DNA of 64,000 nt from Kribbella qitaiheensis. GTDB lineage: Bacteria > Actinomycetota > Actinomycetes > Propionibacteriales > Kribbellaceae. Where the stretch lies: positions 3,720,001 through 3,784,000 of the forward strand of contig NZ_CP043661.1 of NCBI RefSeq assembly GCF_014217565.1, given 5' to 3'. This document shows, piece after piece, positions 51,932-60,008 of the stretch. The position numbers were made by a program, and so were the translations under genes. Every line of letters starts with the position of its first letter. Position 1 is the stretch's first letter. The notes beneath the pieces were generated by a model. It ran no database searches, was not told where the DNA came from, and was given only the letters and a program-made list of their open reading frames with translations.

Positions 51932-53356
51932 TCAGCTCGGCAGGTTTGCCTTGACCCACTGCTCGAGGCCGGTGGCGGTGATCGGGAGGTCGGCGGTGAG
52001 GATCTCGGTGCGATCCGCGTGCACGACCACGTTGTCCTCGATCCGGATCCCGATGCCACGCAACTCGGGCGGCACCGTCTCGTCGTTCGGGTGGAAGTAG
52101 AGACCGGGCTCGACCGCGAGCGCCATCCCGACCGCCAGGTCCGCGGCGAAGTACGTCTCCGGCCGGGCCGCGTCGCAGTCGTGCACGTCGAGGCCGATGT
52201 AGTGGCCGAGTCCGCACACGACGTACCGGCGGTGCTGCTGTCCGTCCGGCCCGAGCGCCTCGTCCAGCGAGACGTCGATGAGCCCCCAGTCGCGCAGCCC
52301 TTCCACGAGCACGCGCATCGCTTCGTACTGGAAGGCCCTGTACGGCGCTCCCGGGCGGACCGCGTCGAGAGCGGCGAGCTGCGCCTGGTGAACCAGGTCG
52401 TACACCTGCCGCTGCGCATCCGTGTACTCACCGGTCACCGGGAACGTCCTGGTGACGTCAGCCGTGTAGAGCGTCCGGGTCTCCACGCCCGCGTCGAGCA
52501 GGATCACGTCGCCCTCACGGACGGCGCCGTCGTTCCGCACCCAGTGCAGCACCGGCGCATGGTTGCCAGCAGCAATGATCGAGGCATAGCCGACCCCGTT
52601 CCCGGCAGTCCGCGCGCGCCGGTCGAAGGTCCCCTCCAGCCAGCGCTCGCCACCCCCACGCACCGCCTCGGGCAGTTCGCGCGCCACATCGGCGAAGGCC
52701 TGCACACTCGCGGCGACGGCCTCGCGGAGCTGCTCGATCTCCCAGTCGTCCTTGATCCGGCGCAGCTCGGCCAGCGTCTGCCGAAGCGCGTTCCCGTCGT
52801 ACGGCGAAGTGCGCACCAGTCCGTCGAGCACCGGATCCACGCCGTACGTCGCGAGCATGAACGGTACGGCGCCGCGCACGGCCGAGGGCAGCTCTTCGAG
52901 CGGGCGGCAGGCGATCCCGAGTGCGTCCGACCAGTCCTTCAGCCCCGGAACCGGGCCGATCCACAACTCCCCGTCGCGCGCGTTCGCGAAGAAGTCGACC
53001 TCGTCCGGGCCGGCCGTCTCGCGCAGGTACAGAGTCGAGTCGCCGTCGGCCGAGATCACCAGGACGGCACCTTCGGCCTGGCAGCCGGTCAGCCAGACGA
53101 AGTCGCTGTCCGCGCGGAACCGGAAGTCGGTGTCATTCGACCGGACCGGCGAATGGCCCGCGGCGATCGCGATCCGGCGGCCGGGCAGCGCCGCGGCCAG
53201 TTTCCGCCGGTGCTCGGCCGCAGCCTCCGCCAGACCGTCGGGCAGCACTACCGACCGGTCCACCGGTCCCCAGCTCCGGCTGATCGACTCGCGGAAACCC
53301 TTCGCATCGATCGGGCGGTACGACTTGCGCTGTTCCTCGGTCCGGTCTTCAGTCAT
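51932..53356 (-). CDS. pepP: Aminopeptidase P family metallopeptidase (Xaa-Pro)
   Basis: A 474-residue M24B peptidase. The AMP_N domain occupies about residues 40-180. The pita-bread catalytic domain has all five metal ligands in context: ILLDAG and DVTRTF Asps, GLGHYIGLDVHD His, VEPGLYF Glu and IRIEDN Glu. It removes N-terminal residues before Pro and may release proline or hydroxyproline from peptides, fitting the imino-acid genes downstream. ATG 53356 has GGGGGAG at 7 nt. A longer frame to 53407 is less likely. Confidence 0.88.
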   Translation of the reverse strand: MTEDRTEEQRKSYRPIDAKGFRESISRSWGPVDRSVVLPDGLAEAAAEHRRKLAAALPGRRIAIAAGHSPVRSNDTDFRFRADSDFVWLTGCQAEGAVLVISADGDSTLYLRETAGPDEVDFFANARDGELWIGPVPGLKDWSDALGIACRPLEELPSAVRGAVPFMLATYGVDPVLDGLVRTSPYDGNALRQTLAELRRIKDDWEIEQLREAVAASVQAFADVARELPEAVRGGGERWLEGTFDRRARTAGNGVGYASIIAAGNHAPVLHWVRNDGAVREGDVILLDAGVETRTLYTADVTRTFPVTGEYTDAQRQVYDLVHQAQLAALDAVRPGAPYRAFQYEAMRVLVEGLRDWGLIDVSLDEALGPDGQQHRRYVVCGLGHYIGLDVHDCDAARPETYFAADLAVGMALAVEPGLYFHPNDETVPPELRGIGIRIEDNVVVHADRTEILTADLPITATGLEQWVKANLPS

Positions 53357-53375
53357 GCTTCGCTCCCCCTCAGAG

Positions 53376-53585
53376 TTAGAGCTGTCTGTAGGCACTGTCC
53401 GGCACATCGGTCACGAATATGTGCCCGGGGGCATGGGTGATCGCGAACGAGGGCCGTGAATCCATCAACGCAGCTTGGGGTGTCACTCCGCAACCCCAAA
53501 ACCGGCAGATCGCCCGGCTCGGCCTGAATCGGTTCACCGAAGTCCGGCCGATCCAGGTCTGCGACGCCCGGTCCGGCTACGCCCG
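53376..53585 (-). pseudogene. Remnant of a DUF1445 (YcsI-type) gene
   Basis: Directly downstream of the GntR gene, on the same strand, ~70 residues match the C-terminus of YcsI/putative hydro-lyase proteins: [18 protein letters not shown] in one frame, then, after a small deletion near 53497, [20 protein letters not shown] and [15 protein letters not shown] with a TAA stop at 53376-53378. The rest of the gene is missing. In Bacillus, ycsI belongs to the same cluster as ycsF, ycsG and kipIAR, which explains its presence here. Confidence 0.82.
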
Positions 53586-53590
53586 CAGTA

Positions 53591-54340
53591 CTAGCGCGCC
53601 TTGAACGCGGAGAGCAGGCCTTGCTCGGAGTCGACCAGGTACTGGTGCAGATCATCGGCCGCCTGCTCGTACTCGCGGGCTTCGAGCAGCTCGAAGATGG
53701 CCTCGTTGCGCGTGATGTAGGGCTCATAGAGCTCGCGCGGGGTCGCAATGACATGGAAGAGCAGCCGCAACTCGGCGAGCAACCGGCCGGTAATAGCGTC
53801 CAGGCGCGAGCTGTCGGCGAGACCGATGAGGTTGCGGTGGAAGCGGATGTTCGCCGTACCGACAGCGGGCCAGCGGCCGGCCAGCGCGGCGGCCCTGGCG
53901 CTCTCGATGTCGTCCCGGAGCGGCTCGAGCCTGCTCGCCGGCAGCTCGGGGTCGCGCCCGGCGAGGCCACGAACCACGTCGACCTCCAGCACCCTGCGGA
54001 GCCGGTAGAGGTCGACCACGTCGGTCTCATCCAGCTCGGGGACGAACACCCCGCGGTGCAGCTTGTAGACCAGCAGCCCCTCGTGGGTGAGCAGCCGGAA
54101 TGCTTCACGCAGCGTGTTCCGGCTGACCTCGAGGACCTCGGTGAGCTCGACCTCGGAGAGCTGGGCGCCGGGCTGGAGCGCACCCTCCGTGATCGACCGG
54201 CGCAGGACGTCGGCGGCGCGCTCGGCGGAGCTGCTGCGGTCCAATCGGGCCACGTCGGCGGCGACACCGCGCAGCCAGGCCTGCCTGCCTTCGTCGTCGT
54301 CGGACCGCTGAGGGATGGACACCTGTGCATCATCGCTCAC
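53591..54340 (-). CDS. GntR family regulator (FadR/FCD subfamily)
   Basis: About 249 residues. The winged HTH (AADVLRRSITEGALQPGAQLSEVELTEVLEVSRNTLREAF in pieces) precedes an FCD all-helical effector domain (RFHRNLIGLADSSRL with metal-ligand-like His). The start is uncertain: GTG 54340 overlaps an AGGAG, and GTG 54322 is an alternative. It is divergent from the NRAMP/pxp operon and very likely controls it through the palindrome at 54384-54398. It plays the position of KipR, which is an IclR protein in Bacillus. Confidence 0.85.
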   Translation of the reverse strand: MSDDAQVSIPQRSDDDEGRQAWLRGVAADVARLDRSSSAERAADVLRRSITEGALQPGAQLSEVELTEVLEVSRNTLREAFRLLTHEGLLVYKLHRGVFVPELDETDVVDLYRLRRVLEVDVVRGLAGRDPELPASRLEPLRDDIESARAAALAGRWPAVGTANIRFHRNLIGLADSSRLDAITGRLLAELRLLFHVIATPRELYEPYITRNEAIFELLEAREYEQAADDLHQYLVDSEQGLLSAFKAR

Positions 54341-54369
54341 TCCTGGGCCCAGAGGAAACTTTGGTGGAA

Positions 54370-54398
54370 CAAGAGTCTTGCAGGATTGTTGAACAATC
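54370..54398. promoter_or_regulatory. GntR operator: GATTGTT-G-AACAATC (and CAAGA-G-TCTTG)
   Basis: A perfect 7-bp-arm palindrome at 54384-54398, of the TTGT-n-ACAA type bound by FCD regulators, lies in the divergent promoter between the GntR gene and the NRAMP gene. A second shorter palindrome, CAAGA-G-TCTTG, lies at 54370-54380. Confidence 0.65.
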
Positions 54399-54493
54399 TC
54401 TACTCTCAATCTCACCGAAGGCGATCGACCACCTACTGACCGCACTGCAGGAGCACCGTCCGACAGCTTTCTGAGGATCCAGGAGCCACCGCC

Positions 54494-55804
54494 ATGCCGA
54501 AGCCACCCAGCAAGCCGACCTCCAAGCCCACCACCCGCCGCAGCGGCGGGGCGTCCCGCAGTACGGGCAAGCAGTTGTCTCCGGCCGCCGGTAAGAAGAC
54601 GGCCGACACCGCGATGAAGACGAGCACCCGGTCGACCCTGATCGGCGCGATGTTCCTGATGGCGACCTCGGCCATCGGCCCTGGTTTCATCACCCAGACG
54701 ACCACCTTCACGGTCTCGCTCGGGGCGGCCTTCGCGTTCGCCATCGCGGTGTCGATCCTGGTCGACGTCGCCCTGCAGCTGAACGTCTGGCGGGTGATCG
54801 GCGTCTCCGGCCGACGGGCGCAGGAGCTCGGCAACCTGGTCGTGCCCGGCCTCGGCTGGGTGATGGCGGCGCTGCTGTTCGTCGGCGGGCTGGTGTTCAA
54901 CATCGGCAACGTGTCCGGCACGGGCCTGGGCACGGACGCGATGTTCGGCCTGGATCCCAAGTGGGGCGGCGCCCTCTCCGCGGTGATTGCCATCGGCATC
55001 TTCTTGTCGAAGAAGGCCGGACTGGCGATGGACCGGGTGGTGCTCGTGCTCGGCCTGCTGATGATCGCGCTGACGACGTACATCGCGATCACCTCCAGCC
55101 CACCGGTCGGCACCGCGCTGAAGAACGTAGTACTGCCCGACCAGGTCCAGTTCCTGTCGATCACCACCCTGATCGGCGGCACGATCGGTGGCTACATCGT
55201 GTACGCCGGCGCCCACCGCCTGCTGGACTCGGGCGTCTCCGGGCCGCAGCACATCCGCGACATCAGGCGCGGCTCGATCACCGGCATCCTGATCACCGGG
55301 GTGATGCGGATCGTGCTGTTCCTGGCGATCCTCGGTGTCGTCGCCGGTGGCAGCAAGCTGGATCCCAAGAACCCAGCTGCGTCGGCATTCCAGCACGCGG
55401 CGGGCGAGTTCGGGCTGCGCGCCTTCGGGATCGTCCTGTGGGCGGCCGCGATCACCAGCGTGATCGGCGCGTCGTACACAACGGTCAGCTTCATCACCTC
55501 GCGGACCAAGACGACCGACCGCACCCGGACCATCCTGGTAGTCGCGTTCATCGCCGTGAGCACGGTGATCTTCCTGTCCGTCGGCACGGCGCCGACTCAG
55601 CTGCTGGTGTTCGCCGGGGCCTTCAACGGGTTGCTGCTGCCAGTCGGGATCGGTGTGCTTCTCTGGGTGGCATGGCAGCGTCCGGATCTCCTTCGTGGGT
55701 ACCACTACCCACGCTGGCTGCTCGTGCTCGGCGGTGCGGCCTGGCTGCTGACCATCTATCTGGCCGTCCGCTCGGTCAAGCCGGTCTTCGAACTGTTCTC
55801 CTGA
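54494..55804 (+). CDS. NRAMP-like transporter (YcsG type)
   Basis: A 436-residue protein. A Lys/Ser/Thr/Pro-rich cytoplasmic N-terminus (~40 residues) precedes 11 or so membrane helices with NRAMP architecture. The metal-binding DPGN of TM1 is replaced by GPGF (AIGPGFITQ), and the TM6 MPH is changed to AGAH. Transition-metal transport is therefore doubtful. Like YcsG beside pxpABC in other genomes, it may import a substrate related to 5-oxoproline. First gene of the pxp operon, 14 nt before pxpA. Confidence 0.83.
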   Translation: MPKPPSKPTSKPTTRRSGGASRSTGKQLSPAAGKKTADTAMKTSTRSTLIGAMFLMATSAIGPGFITQTTTFTVSLGAAFAFAIAVSILVDVALQLNVWRVIGVSGRRAQELGNLVVPGLGWVMAALLFVGGLVFNIGNVSGTGLGTDAMFGLDPKWGGALSAVIAIGIFLSKKAGLAMDRVVLVLGLLMIALTTYIAITSSPPVGTALKNVVLPDQVQFLSITTLIGGTIGGYIVYAGAHRLLDSGVSGPQHIRDIRRGSITGILITGVMRIVLFLAILGVVAGGSKLDPKNPAASAFQHAAGEFGLRAFGIVLWAAAITSVIGASYTTVSFITSRTKTTDRTRTILVVAFIAVSTVIFLSVGTAPTQLLVFAGAFNGLLLPVGIGVLLWVAWQRPDLLRGYHYPRWLLVLGGAAWLLTIYLAVRSVKPVFELFS

Positions 55805-55818
55805 GGAGCTGACTGACG

Positions 55819-56571
55819 ATGGATCTCAACGCCGATCTCGGTGAGGGCTTCGGGTCCTGGTCGATGGGTGACGACGCGGGCCTGCTCGATGTCGTCACCA
55901 GCGCCAACATCGCCTGCGGATTCCACGCCGGCGACCCGTCGATCATGCGCCGCGTGACCGGCCAGGCGGTCGAGCGCGGGGTCGCGATCGGGGCGCACGT
56001 CGGGTACGACGACAAGCCCGGTTTCGGGCGGCGCTTCATCGACATCGAGCCCGCCGTACTGCGTGACCAGGTCGTCTACCAACTCGGCGCGCTGGACGCG
56101 TTCGCCCGGATCGCGGGCGACCGGGTCCGGTACGTCAAACCGCACGGGGCGCTCTACAACACGATCGGATCGCACGAGGAGCAAGCTGCGGCCGTGGTCG
56201 GCGCCATCGTCGACTACGACCGGTCGCTTCCGGTGCTCGGGCTGCCGGAGTCGGCCTGGCTCCGGCTGGCGGCCGAGGCCGGGCTGACCGTCGTCCACGA
56301 AGCTTTCGCGGATCGGGCATACACACCTGCCGGGACGTTGGTGTCCCGGCGCGAGGCCGGCTCGGTCCTGCACGATCCTGACGAGATCGCCGCCCGCTGT
56401 ACGGCGATGGCCGCCGGTTCGCCGATCCAGGACAGCGAAGGTGGAGCGCTGAAGCTCGATCCCGCGTCGATCTGCGTCCACGGGGACACCCCGGGCGCGG
56501 TCGAGATCGCCCGGCGGGTCCGGCACACCCTGGAGGGAGCGGGCGTCACCTTGAGCTCGTTCGCTGTGTGA
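55819..56571 (+). CDS. pxpA: 5-oxoprolinase subunit PxpA (LamB/YcsF family)
   Basis: A 250-residue protein with family hallmarks DLNADLGEGFG, NIACGFHAGDP, GVAIGAHVGYDD, VKPHGALYN and EAFADRAYTPAGTLVSR. With PxpB and PxpC it hydrolyses 5-oxo-L-proline (pyroglutamate) to glutamate at the expense of ATP. Stop overlaps the start region of pxpB (TGATG). Confidence 0.94.
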   Translation: MDLNADLGEGFGSWSMGDDAGLLDVVTSANIACGFHAGDPSIMRRVTGQAVERGVAIGAHVGYDDKPGFGRRFIDIEPAVLRDQVVYQLGALDAFARIAGDRVRYVKPHGALYNTIGSHEEQAAAVVGAIVDYDRSLPVLGLPESAWLRLAAEAGLTVVHEAFADRAYTPAGTLVSRREAGSVLHDPDEIAARCTAMAAGSPIQDSEGGALKLDPASICVHGDTPGAVEIARRVRHTLEGAGVTLSSFAV

Positions 56572-57227
56572 TGCGATTCCTTCCTGCTGGTGACAGCGCT
56601 CTGCTTGTAGAGCTGCAGACCCTGGACGAGGTCCTCGGGTACTACGCGGCGCTCACCGCCGATCCACCGGAAGGCGTCATCGACATCGTCCCAGCCGCGC
56701 GCACAGTCCTCGTCACCGCTGCCCCCCAATCCGCACGAAGCGGAGCAGAGAAGCAGCAGGCCGGGGCGCCAAGCGTCTCGCTGCAGCAGTTGGAGCGGGC
56801 ACTCCGCGCCGTTGTGCCTGTCGCCGGGCAGTCCAGCGGCGGGGACCTGCTGGAGATCCCGGTCGTCTACGACGGCGAGGACCTCCAGGACGTGGCTGAG
56901 CTGCTCGGATGCAGCACCAGCGACGTGATCGAACGCCACACCGGCGAAGAATGGACCGTCGCCTTCTGCGGATTCGCCCCCGGCTTCGGCTATCTGACTG
57001 CCTCCGCGAGCTGGGACATCCCGCGCCGGAAGTCACCCCGCACGAAGGTGCCGACCGGGGCCGTCGCATTGGCCGGCGAGTTCAGCGGCGTCTACCCCCG
57101 CGAGTCCCCCGGCGGCTGGCAGCTGATCGGCCGGACCGACCTCCGCGTTTTCGATCAGGACCGGGACCCGGCCGCCCTATTCCACCCCGGCCGCCGCGTC
57201 CGCTTCACCGTCGCGGATCCCGGATGA
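56571..57227 (+). CDS. pxpB: 5-oxoprolinase subunit PxpB (KipI family)
   Basis: About 218 residues. The N-terminus RFLPAGDSALLVEL and the C-terminal FCGFAPGFGYL, PRTKVPTGAVALAG and SPGGWQLIG are KipI hallmarks. Start ATG 56571 overlaps the pxpA stop; a GTG at 56568 is also possible. Forms the ATP-dependent 5-oxoprolinase with PxpA and PxpC. A ~30-residue insert around MTAAPQSARSGAEKQQ-like sequence, between the first strands, is longer than usual. Confidence 0.92.
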   Translation: MRFLPAGDSALLVELQTLDEVLGYYAALTADPPEGVIDIVPAARTVLVTAAPQSARSGAEKQQAGAPSVSLQQLERALRAVVPVAGQSSGGDLLEIPVVYDGEDLQDVAELLGCSTSDVIERHTGEEWTVAFCGFAPGFGYLTASASWDIPRRKSPRTKVPTGAVALAGEFSGVYPRESPGGWQLIGRTDLRVFDQDRDPAALFHPGRRVRFTVADPG

Positions 57228-58060
57228 CCGCACTGACCGTTCTCGAAACGGGGCCATTGGCAACAATCCAGGACCGCGGCCGCAGCGGCCAGGCCGCTCT
57301 CGGCGTACCGGGTTCCGGGGCTTGCGATCCCGCGTCGTACGCCCTGGCGAACCGGCTCGTAGGCAATCATCCGGGCGCGTCCGCCCTCGAGATCACCTTC
57401 GGCGGTCTCGTCCTGCACGCCGACACCGACCTCACCATCGCCATCACCGGAGCACCCTGCATCGGCGTACCTCTCAACGCTCCCGCCGTACTGCGTGCCG
57501 GTGAAGTGCTCCGTTTCGGCCCACCCCGCAGCGGCCTGCGCACCTACCTCGCGGTGCGAGGCGGCATCGACGTACCGCCGGTCCTGGGATCCCGCTCCAC
57601 CGACCTACTCTCCGGCCTAGGCCCCGCACCACTACAACCCGGCCAGACCCTCCCGATCGGCTGCGCCCACAACCCAATGCCCGGCGTCGACCTCGCCCCC
57701 GTCGCGGATCCACCCGCGGGCGAAGTGGTTCTCCGGGTCACTCCTGGTCCACGACGCGACTGGTTCACCGACGCGGGTTGGACGTCGTTCATCACCCAGA
57801 CCTACGACGTCAGCAGCAACAGCAACCGCGTCGGCGTACGCCTGGACGGCAATCCCCTGGAGCGCGCCCGCGACGGCGAACTCGCCAGCGAAGGCATGGC
57901 CCTAGGCGCCATCCAGATCCCGCCTTCCGGCCTCCCCGTCATCTTCCTAGCCGACCACCCAGTAACCGGCGGCTACCCCGTCATCGCCTACCTCACCGCC
58001 CCCTCCATCCCCGCCTGCGCCCAACTCCGCCCGGGCCAGTCCGCCCGCTTCAGCTGCTAG
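57224..58060 (+). CDS. pxpC: 5-oxoprolinase subunit PxpC (KipA/biotin-dependent carboxylase-like)
   Basis: A 278-residue subunit with TVLETGPLATIQDRGR, GVPGSGACDPASYALAN, LEITFGG, TYLAVRGGID, SNRVGVRLDG and DHPVTGGYPVIA. ATG 57224 overlaps the pxpB stop (ATGA). The open frame starting at 56909 is only a shadow of pxpB. Completes the 5-oxoprolinase complex. Codon usage becomes noticeably more C-rich at the 3' end. Confidence 0.93.
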   Translation: MTALTVLETGPLATIQDRGRSGQAALGVPGSGACDPASYALANRLVGNHPGASALEITFGGLVLHADTDLTIAITGAPCIGVPLNAPAVLRAGEVLRFGPPRSGLRTYLAVRGGIDVPPVLGSRSTDLLSGLGPAPLQPGQTLPIGCAHNPMPGVDLAPVADPPAGEVVLRVTPGPRRDWFTDAGWTSFITQTYDVSSNSNRVGVRLDGNPLERARDGELASEGMALGAIQIPPSGLPVIFLADHPVTGGYPVIAYLTAPSIPACAQLRPGQSARFSC

Positions 58061-58107
58061 CCGATGCCAGTGGACCGTCCGGACCGGCTCAGGTGAGCAG
58101 CCGTCCA

Positions 58108-59109
58108 CTAGAGGACGAAGCCGGTGGGGAAGGGGTCGTCCGGGTCGAGAAGATAGTTGGCGGTACCGGTGATCCAGGCTCGGCCGGTGATGGTCGGTAC
58201 GACGGCCGGCCGATCGGCGAGCATGGTCTCCTCGATCAGGCGACCGGTGAAGCGGGTACCGATGAAGGACTCGTTGACGTAGTCGGTGTGCAGGTCGAGC
58301 TCGCCTCGGGCGTGGAGCTGTGCCATCCGGGCCGATGTCCCGGTGCCGCAAGGAGACCGATCGAACCAGCCCGGGTGGATCGCCATCGCATTGCGCGAGT
58401 CGCTGCCGTCCACGCCCGGAGCAGTGAACTGGACGTGTTTGCACCCATTGACACCAGGGTCGAGCGGATGGACCGGCCGGTCGGTGGCGTTGATCGACGC
58501 CATGATGTCGAGTCCCGCTTGCAGGATCCGGTCCTTCTCGGCCCGGTCGAAAGGAATGCCGAGCTGATCCAGCGGCAGGATCGCGTAGAAGTTGCCGCCG
58601 TACGCCAGGTCGTAGGTGATCGTCCCAAGACCGGGAACGTCGACAGAGGCATCCAGCGCATGACTGTACGACGGAACGTTCCGCAGCGTCGCGTGTTCGG
58701 CACGGCCGTTGCTGACAGCAACATCCACGACGATCAGCCCGGCCGGGGTATCGAGCCGGACCACGGTCACCGGCTCGGTCACCTCGACCATCCCGGATTC
58801 GACCAGCACGGTCGCGACGCCGATCGTGCCGTGCCCGCACATCGGCAGGCACCCGGACACCTCGATGTAGATGACTCCCCAGTCGGCATCCGGCCGGGAC
58901 GGCGGCTGCAGGATCGCTCCGCTCATCGCGGCGTGCCCGCGTGGCTCGTTCATCAGGAACAGCCGCAGGTGGTCCAGGTGCTTCAGGAAGTACTCACGGC
59001 GTTCGGCCATCGTCGCGCCCGGCACCACGCCGACGCCGCCGGTGACGACGCGGGTCGGCATCCCCTCGGTGTGCGAGTCGATCGCGGTGATGGTCCGGAT
59101 CGATCTCAT
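58108..59109 (-). CDS. 4-hydroxyproline epimerase (proline racemase family)
   Basis: A 333-residue enzyme with both catalytic cysteines: Cys91 in PMCGHGT and Cys254 in SPCGTGTS. The first catalytic Cys excludes trans-3-hydroxyproline dehydratases (Thr there). It epimerises trans-4-hydroxy-L-proline to cis-4-hydroxy-D-proline. Last gene of a four-gene operon in which every junction is a 4-nt overlap; the following enzymes oxidise and deaminate the product. Confidence 0.9.
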   Translation of the reverse strand: MRSIRTITAIDSHTEGMPTRVVTGGVGVVPGATMAERREYFLKHLDHLRLFLMNEPRGHAAMSGAILQPPSRPDADWGVIYIEVSGCLPMCGHGTIGVATVLVESGMVEVTEPVTVVRLDTPAGLIVVDVAVSNGRAEHATLRNVPSYSHALDASVDVPGLGTITYDLAYGGNFYAILPLDQLGIPFDRAEKDRILQAGLDIMASINATDRPVHPLDPGVNGCKHVQFTAPGVDGSDSRNAMAIHPGWFDRSPCGTGTSARMAQLHARGELDLHTDYVNESFIGTRFTGRLIEETMLADRPAVVPTITGRAWITGTANYLLDPDDPFPTGFVL

Positions 59110-60008
59110 GCCAGCGACTCCACTGCCTTCTTCATGTCCTGCTCCAGTTGGGCGACGTGTTCCGGCACGAGCGGGCCACGCGGCGGGCGGCAGGGACCGC
59201 CGTACCGGCCGACGTAGTCCATGCCGTACTTGATCGCCTGCACGAACTCCACCCGCGAGTCCCATCGGAACGCCGCGACCAACGGCTCGTACAAGTCCTT
59301 CGCCTCTTGCAGTTTGCCCTCTAGCGCGAGGTCGAACAAGCGCGCCGACTCCGCCGGGAACACGTTCGGGAACCCGGCGAACCACCCGGTCGCCCCCATC
59401 AGCAAGGCCTCGAGCGTGAGGTCGTCGGCGCCGGCCACGATGGTCAGACTCGGCGCGAGCTCTTTGATCTCAAGGATCCGCCGGACGTCGCCGGAGAACT
59501 CCTTGACGGCGACGACGTTCTCGAGCTGCGCGATCTCGGCGAGCAGGTCCGGGGTCAGGTCGACCTTCGTGTCGTGCGGGTTGTTGTAGACCATCACCGG
59601 CAGGCCGGCTTTCGCGACCTCGGCGAAGTGGTGGATCACCTCGGACCGGTTCGCGCGGTACATGGTCGGTGGCAGGCACAGTACGCCGTTCGCGCCGTCC
59701 TCGGCCGCCTTCTCGGCCCAGGAGCGAGCCTGGTGCGCACCGGCGCCATGAACACCGACGACTACGATGCCGTCGTTGCCCACGGCCTCGATCGCGGTTC
59801 TGGCGACCGAGCGGCGTTCGTCGTCGGTGAGGGAGGAGTACTCCCCCAGAGACCCGTTCGGGCCGACGCCGCGGCAACCGTTGTCGACCAGCCAGCGGCA
59901 GTGTTCGGCGTACCGGTCGAGGTCGGGGCGCAAGCCGGCCGGCGCAGCGGCATCCTCGGCATACGGCAGGGCGGTGGCGACGATCACGCCGTCCAACTTC
60001 TCGGTCAC
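59106..60008 (-). CDS. DHDPS-family lyase, probable pyrroline-4-hydroxy-2-carboxylate deaminase
   Basis: A 300-residue class I aldolase-like protein: Schiff-base Lys169 in VVAVKEFSGD, Tyr141 in VMVYNNP and the GPNGSLGEYSSL pocket. In 4-hydroxyproline operons this family deaminates delta1-pyrroline-4-hydroxy-2-carboxylate to alpha-ketoglutarate semialdehyde. GTG 60008 has AGGAGG at 5 nt; the longer frame to 60128 lies within the next gene. Overlaps both neighbours by 4 nt. Confidence 0.86.
   Translation of the reverse strand: MTEKLDGVIVATALPYAEDAAAPAGLRPDLDRYAEHCRWLVDNGCRGVGPNGSLGEYSSLTDDERRSVARTAIEAVGNDGIVVVGVHGAGAHQARSWAEKAAEDGANGVLCLPPTMYRANRSEVIHHFAEVAKAGLPVMVYNNPHDTKVDLTPDLLAEIAQLENVVAVKEFSGDVRRILEIKELAPSLTIVAGADDLTLEALLMGATGWFAGFPNVFPAESARLFDLALEGKLQEAKDLYEPLVAAFRWDSRVEFVQAIKYGMDYVGRYGGPCRPPRGPLVPEHVAQLEQDMKKAVESLA

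Noticed and set aside
53525..53536. TGAATCGGTTCA as a LacI-type operator
   Set aside because: It lies inside the ycsI relic, where it is explained as former coding sequence (EPIQ region), and is not upstream of a gene start.
53591..55705. 704-codon extension of the GntR frame across the NRAMP gene
   Set aside because: The upstream half is antisense to the NRAMP-like gene; the regulator starts near 54340.
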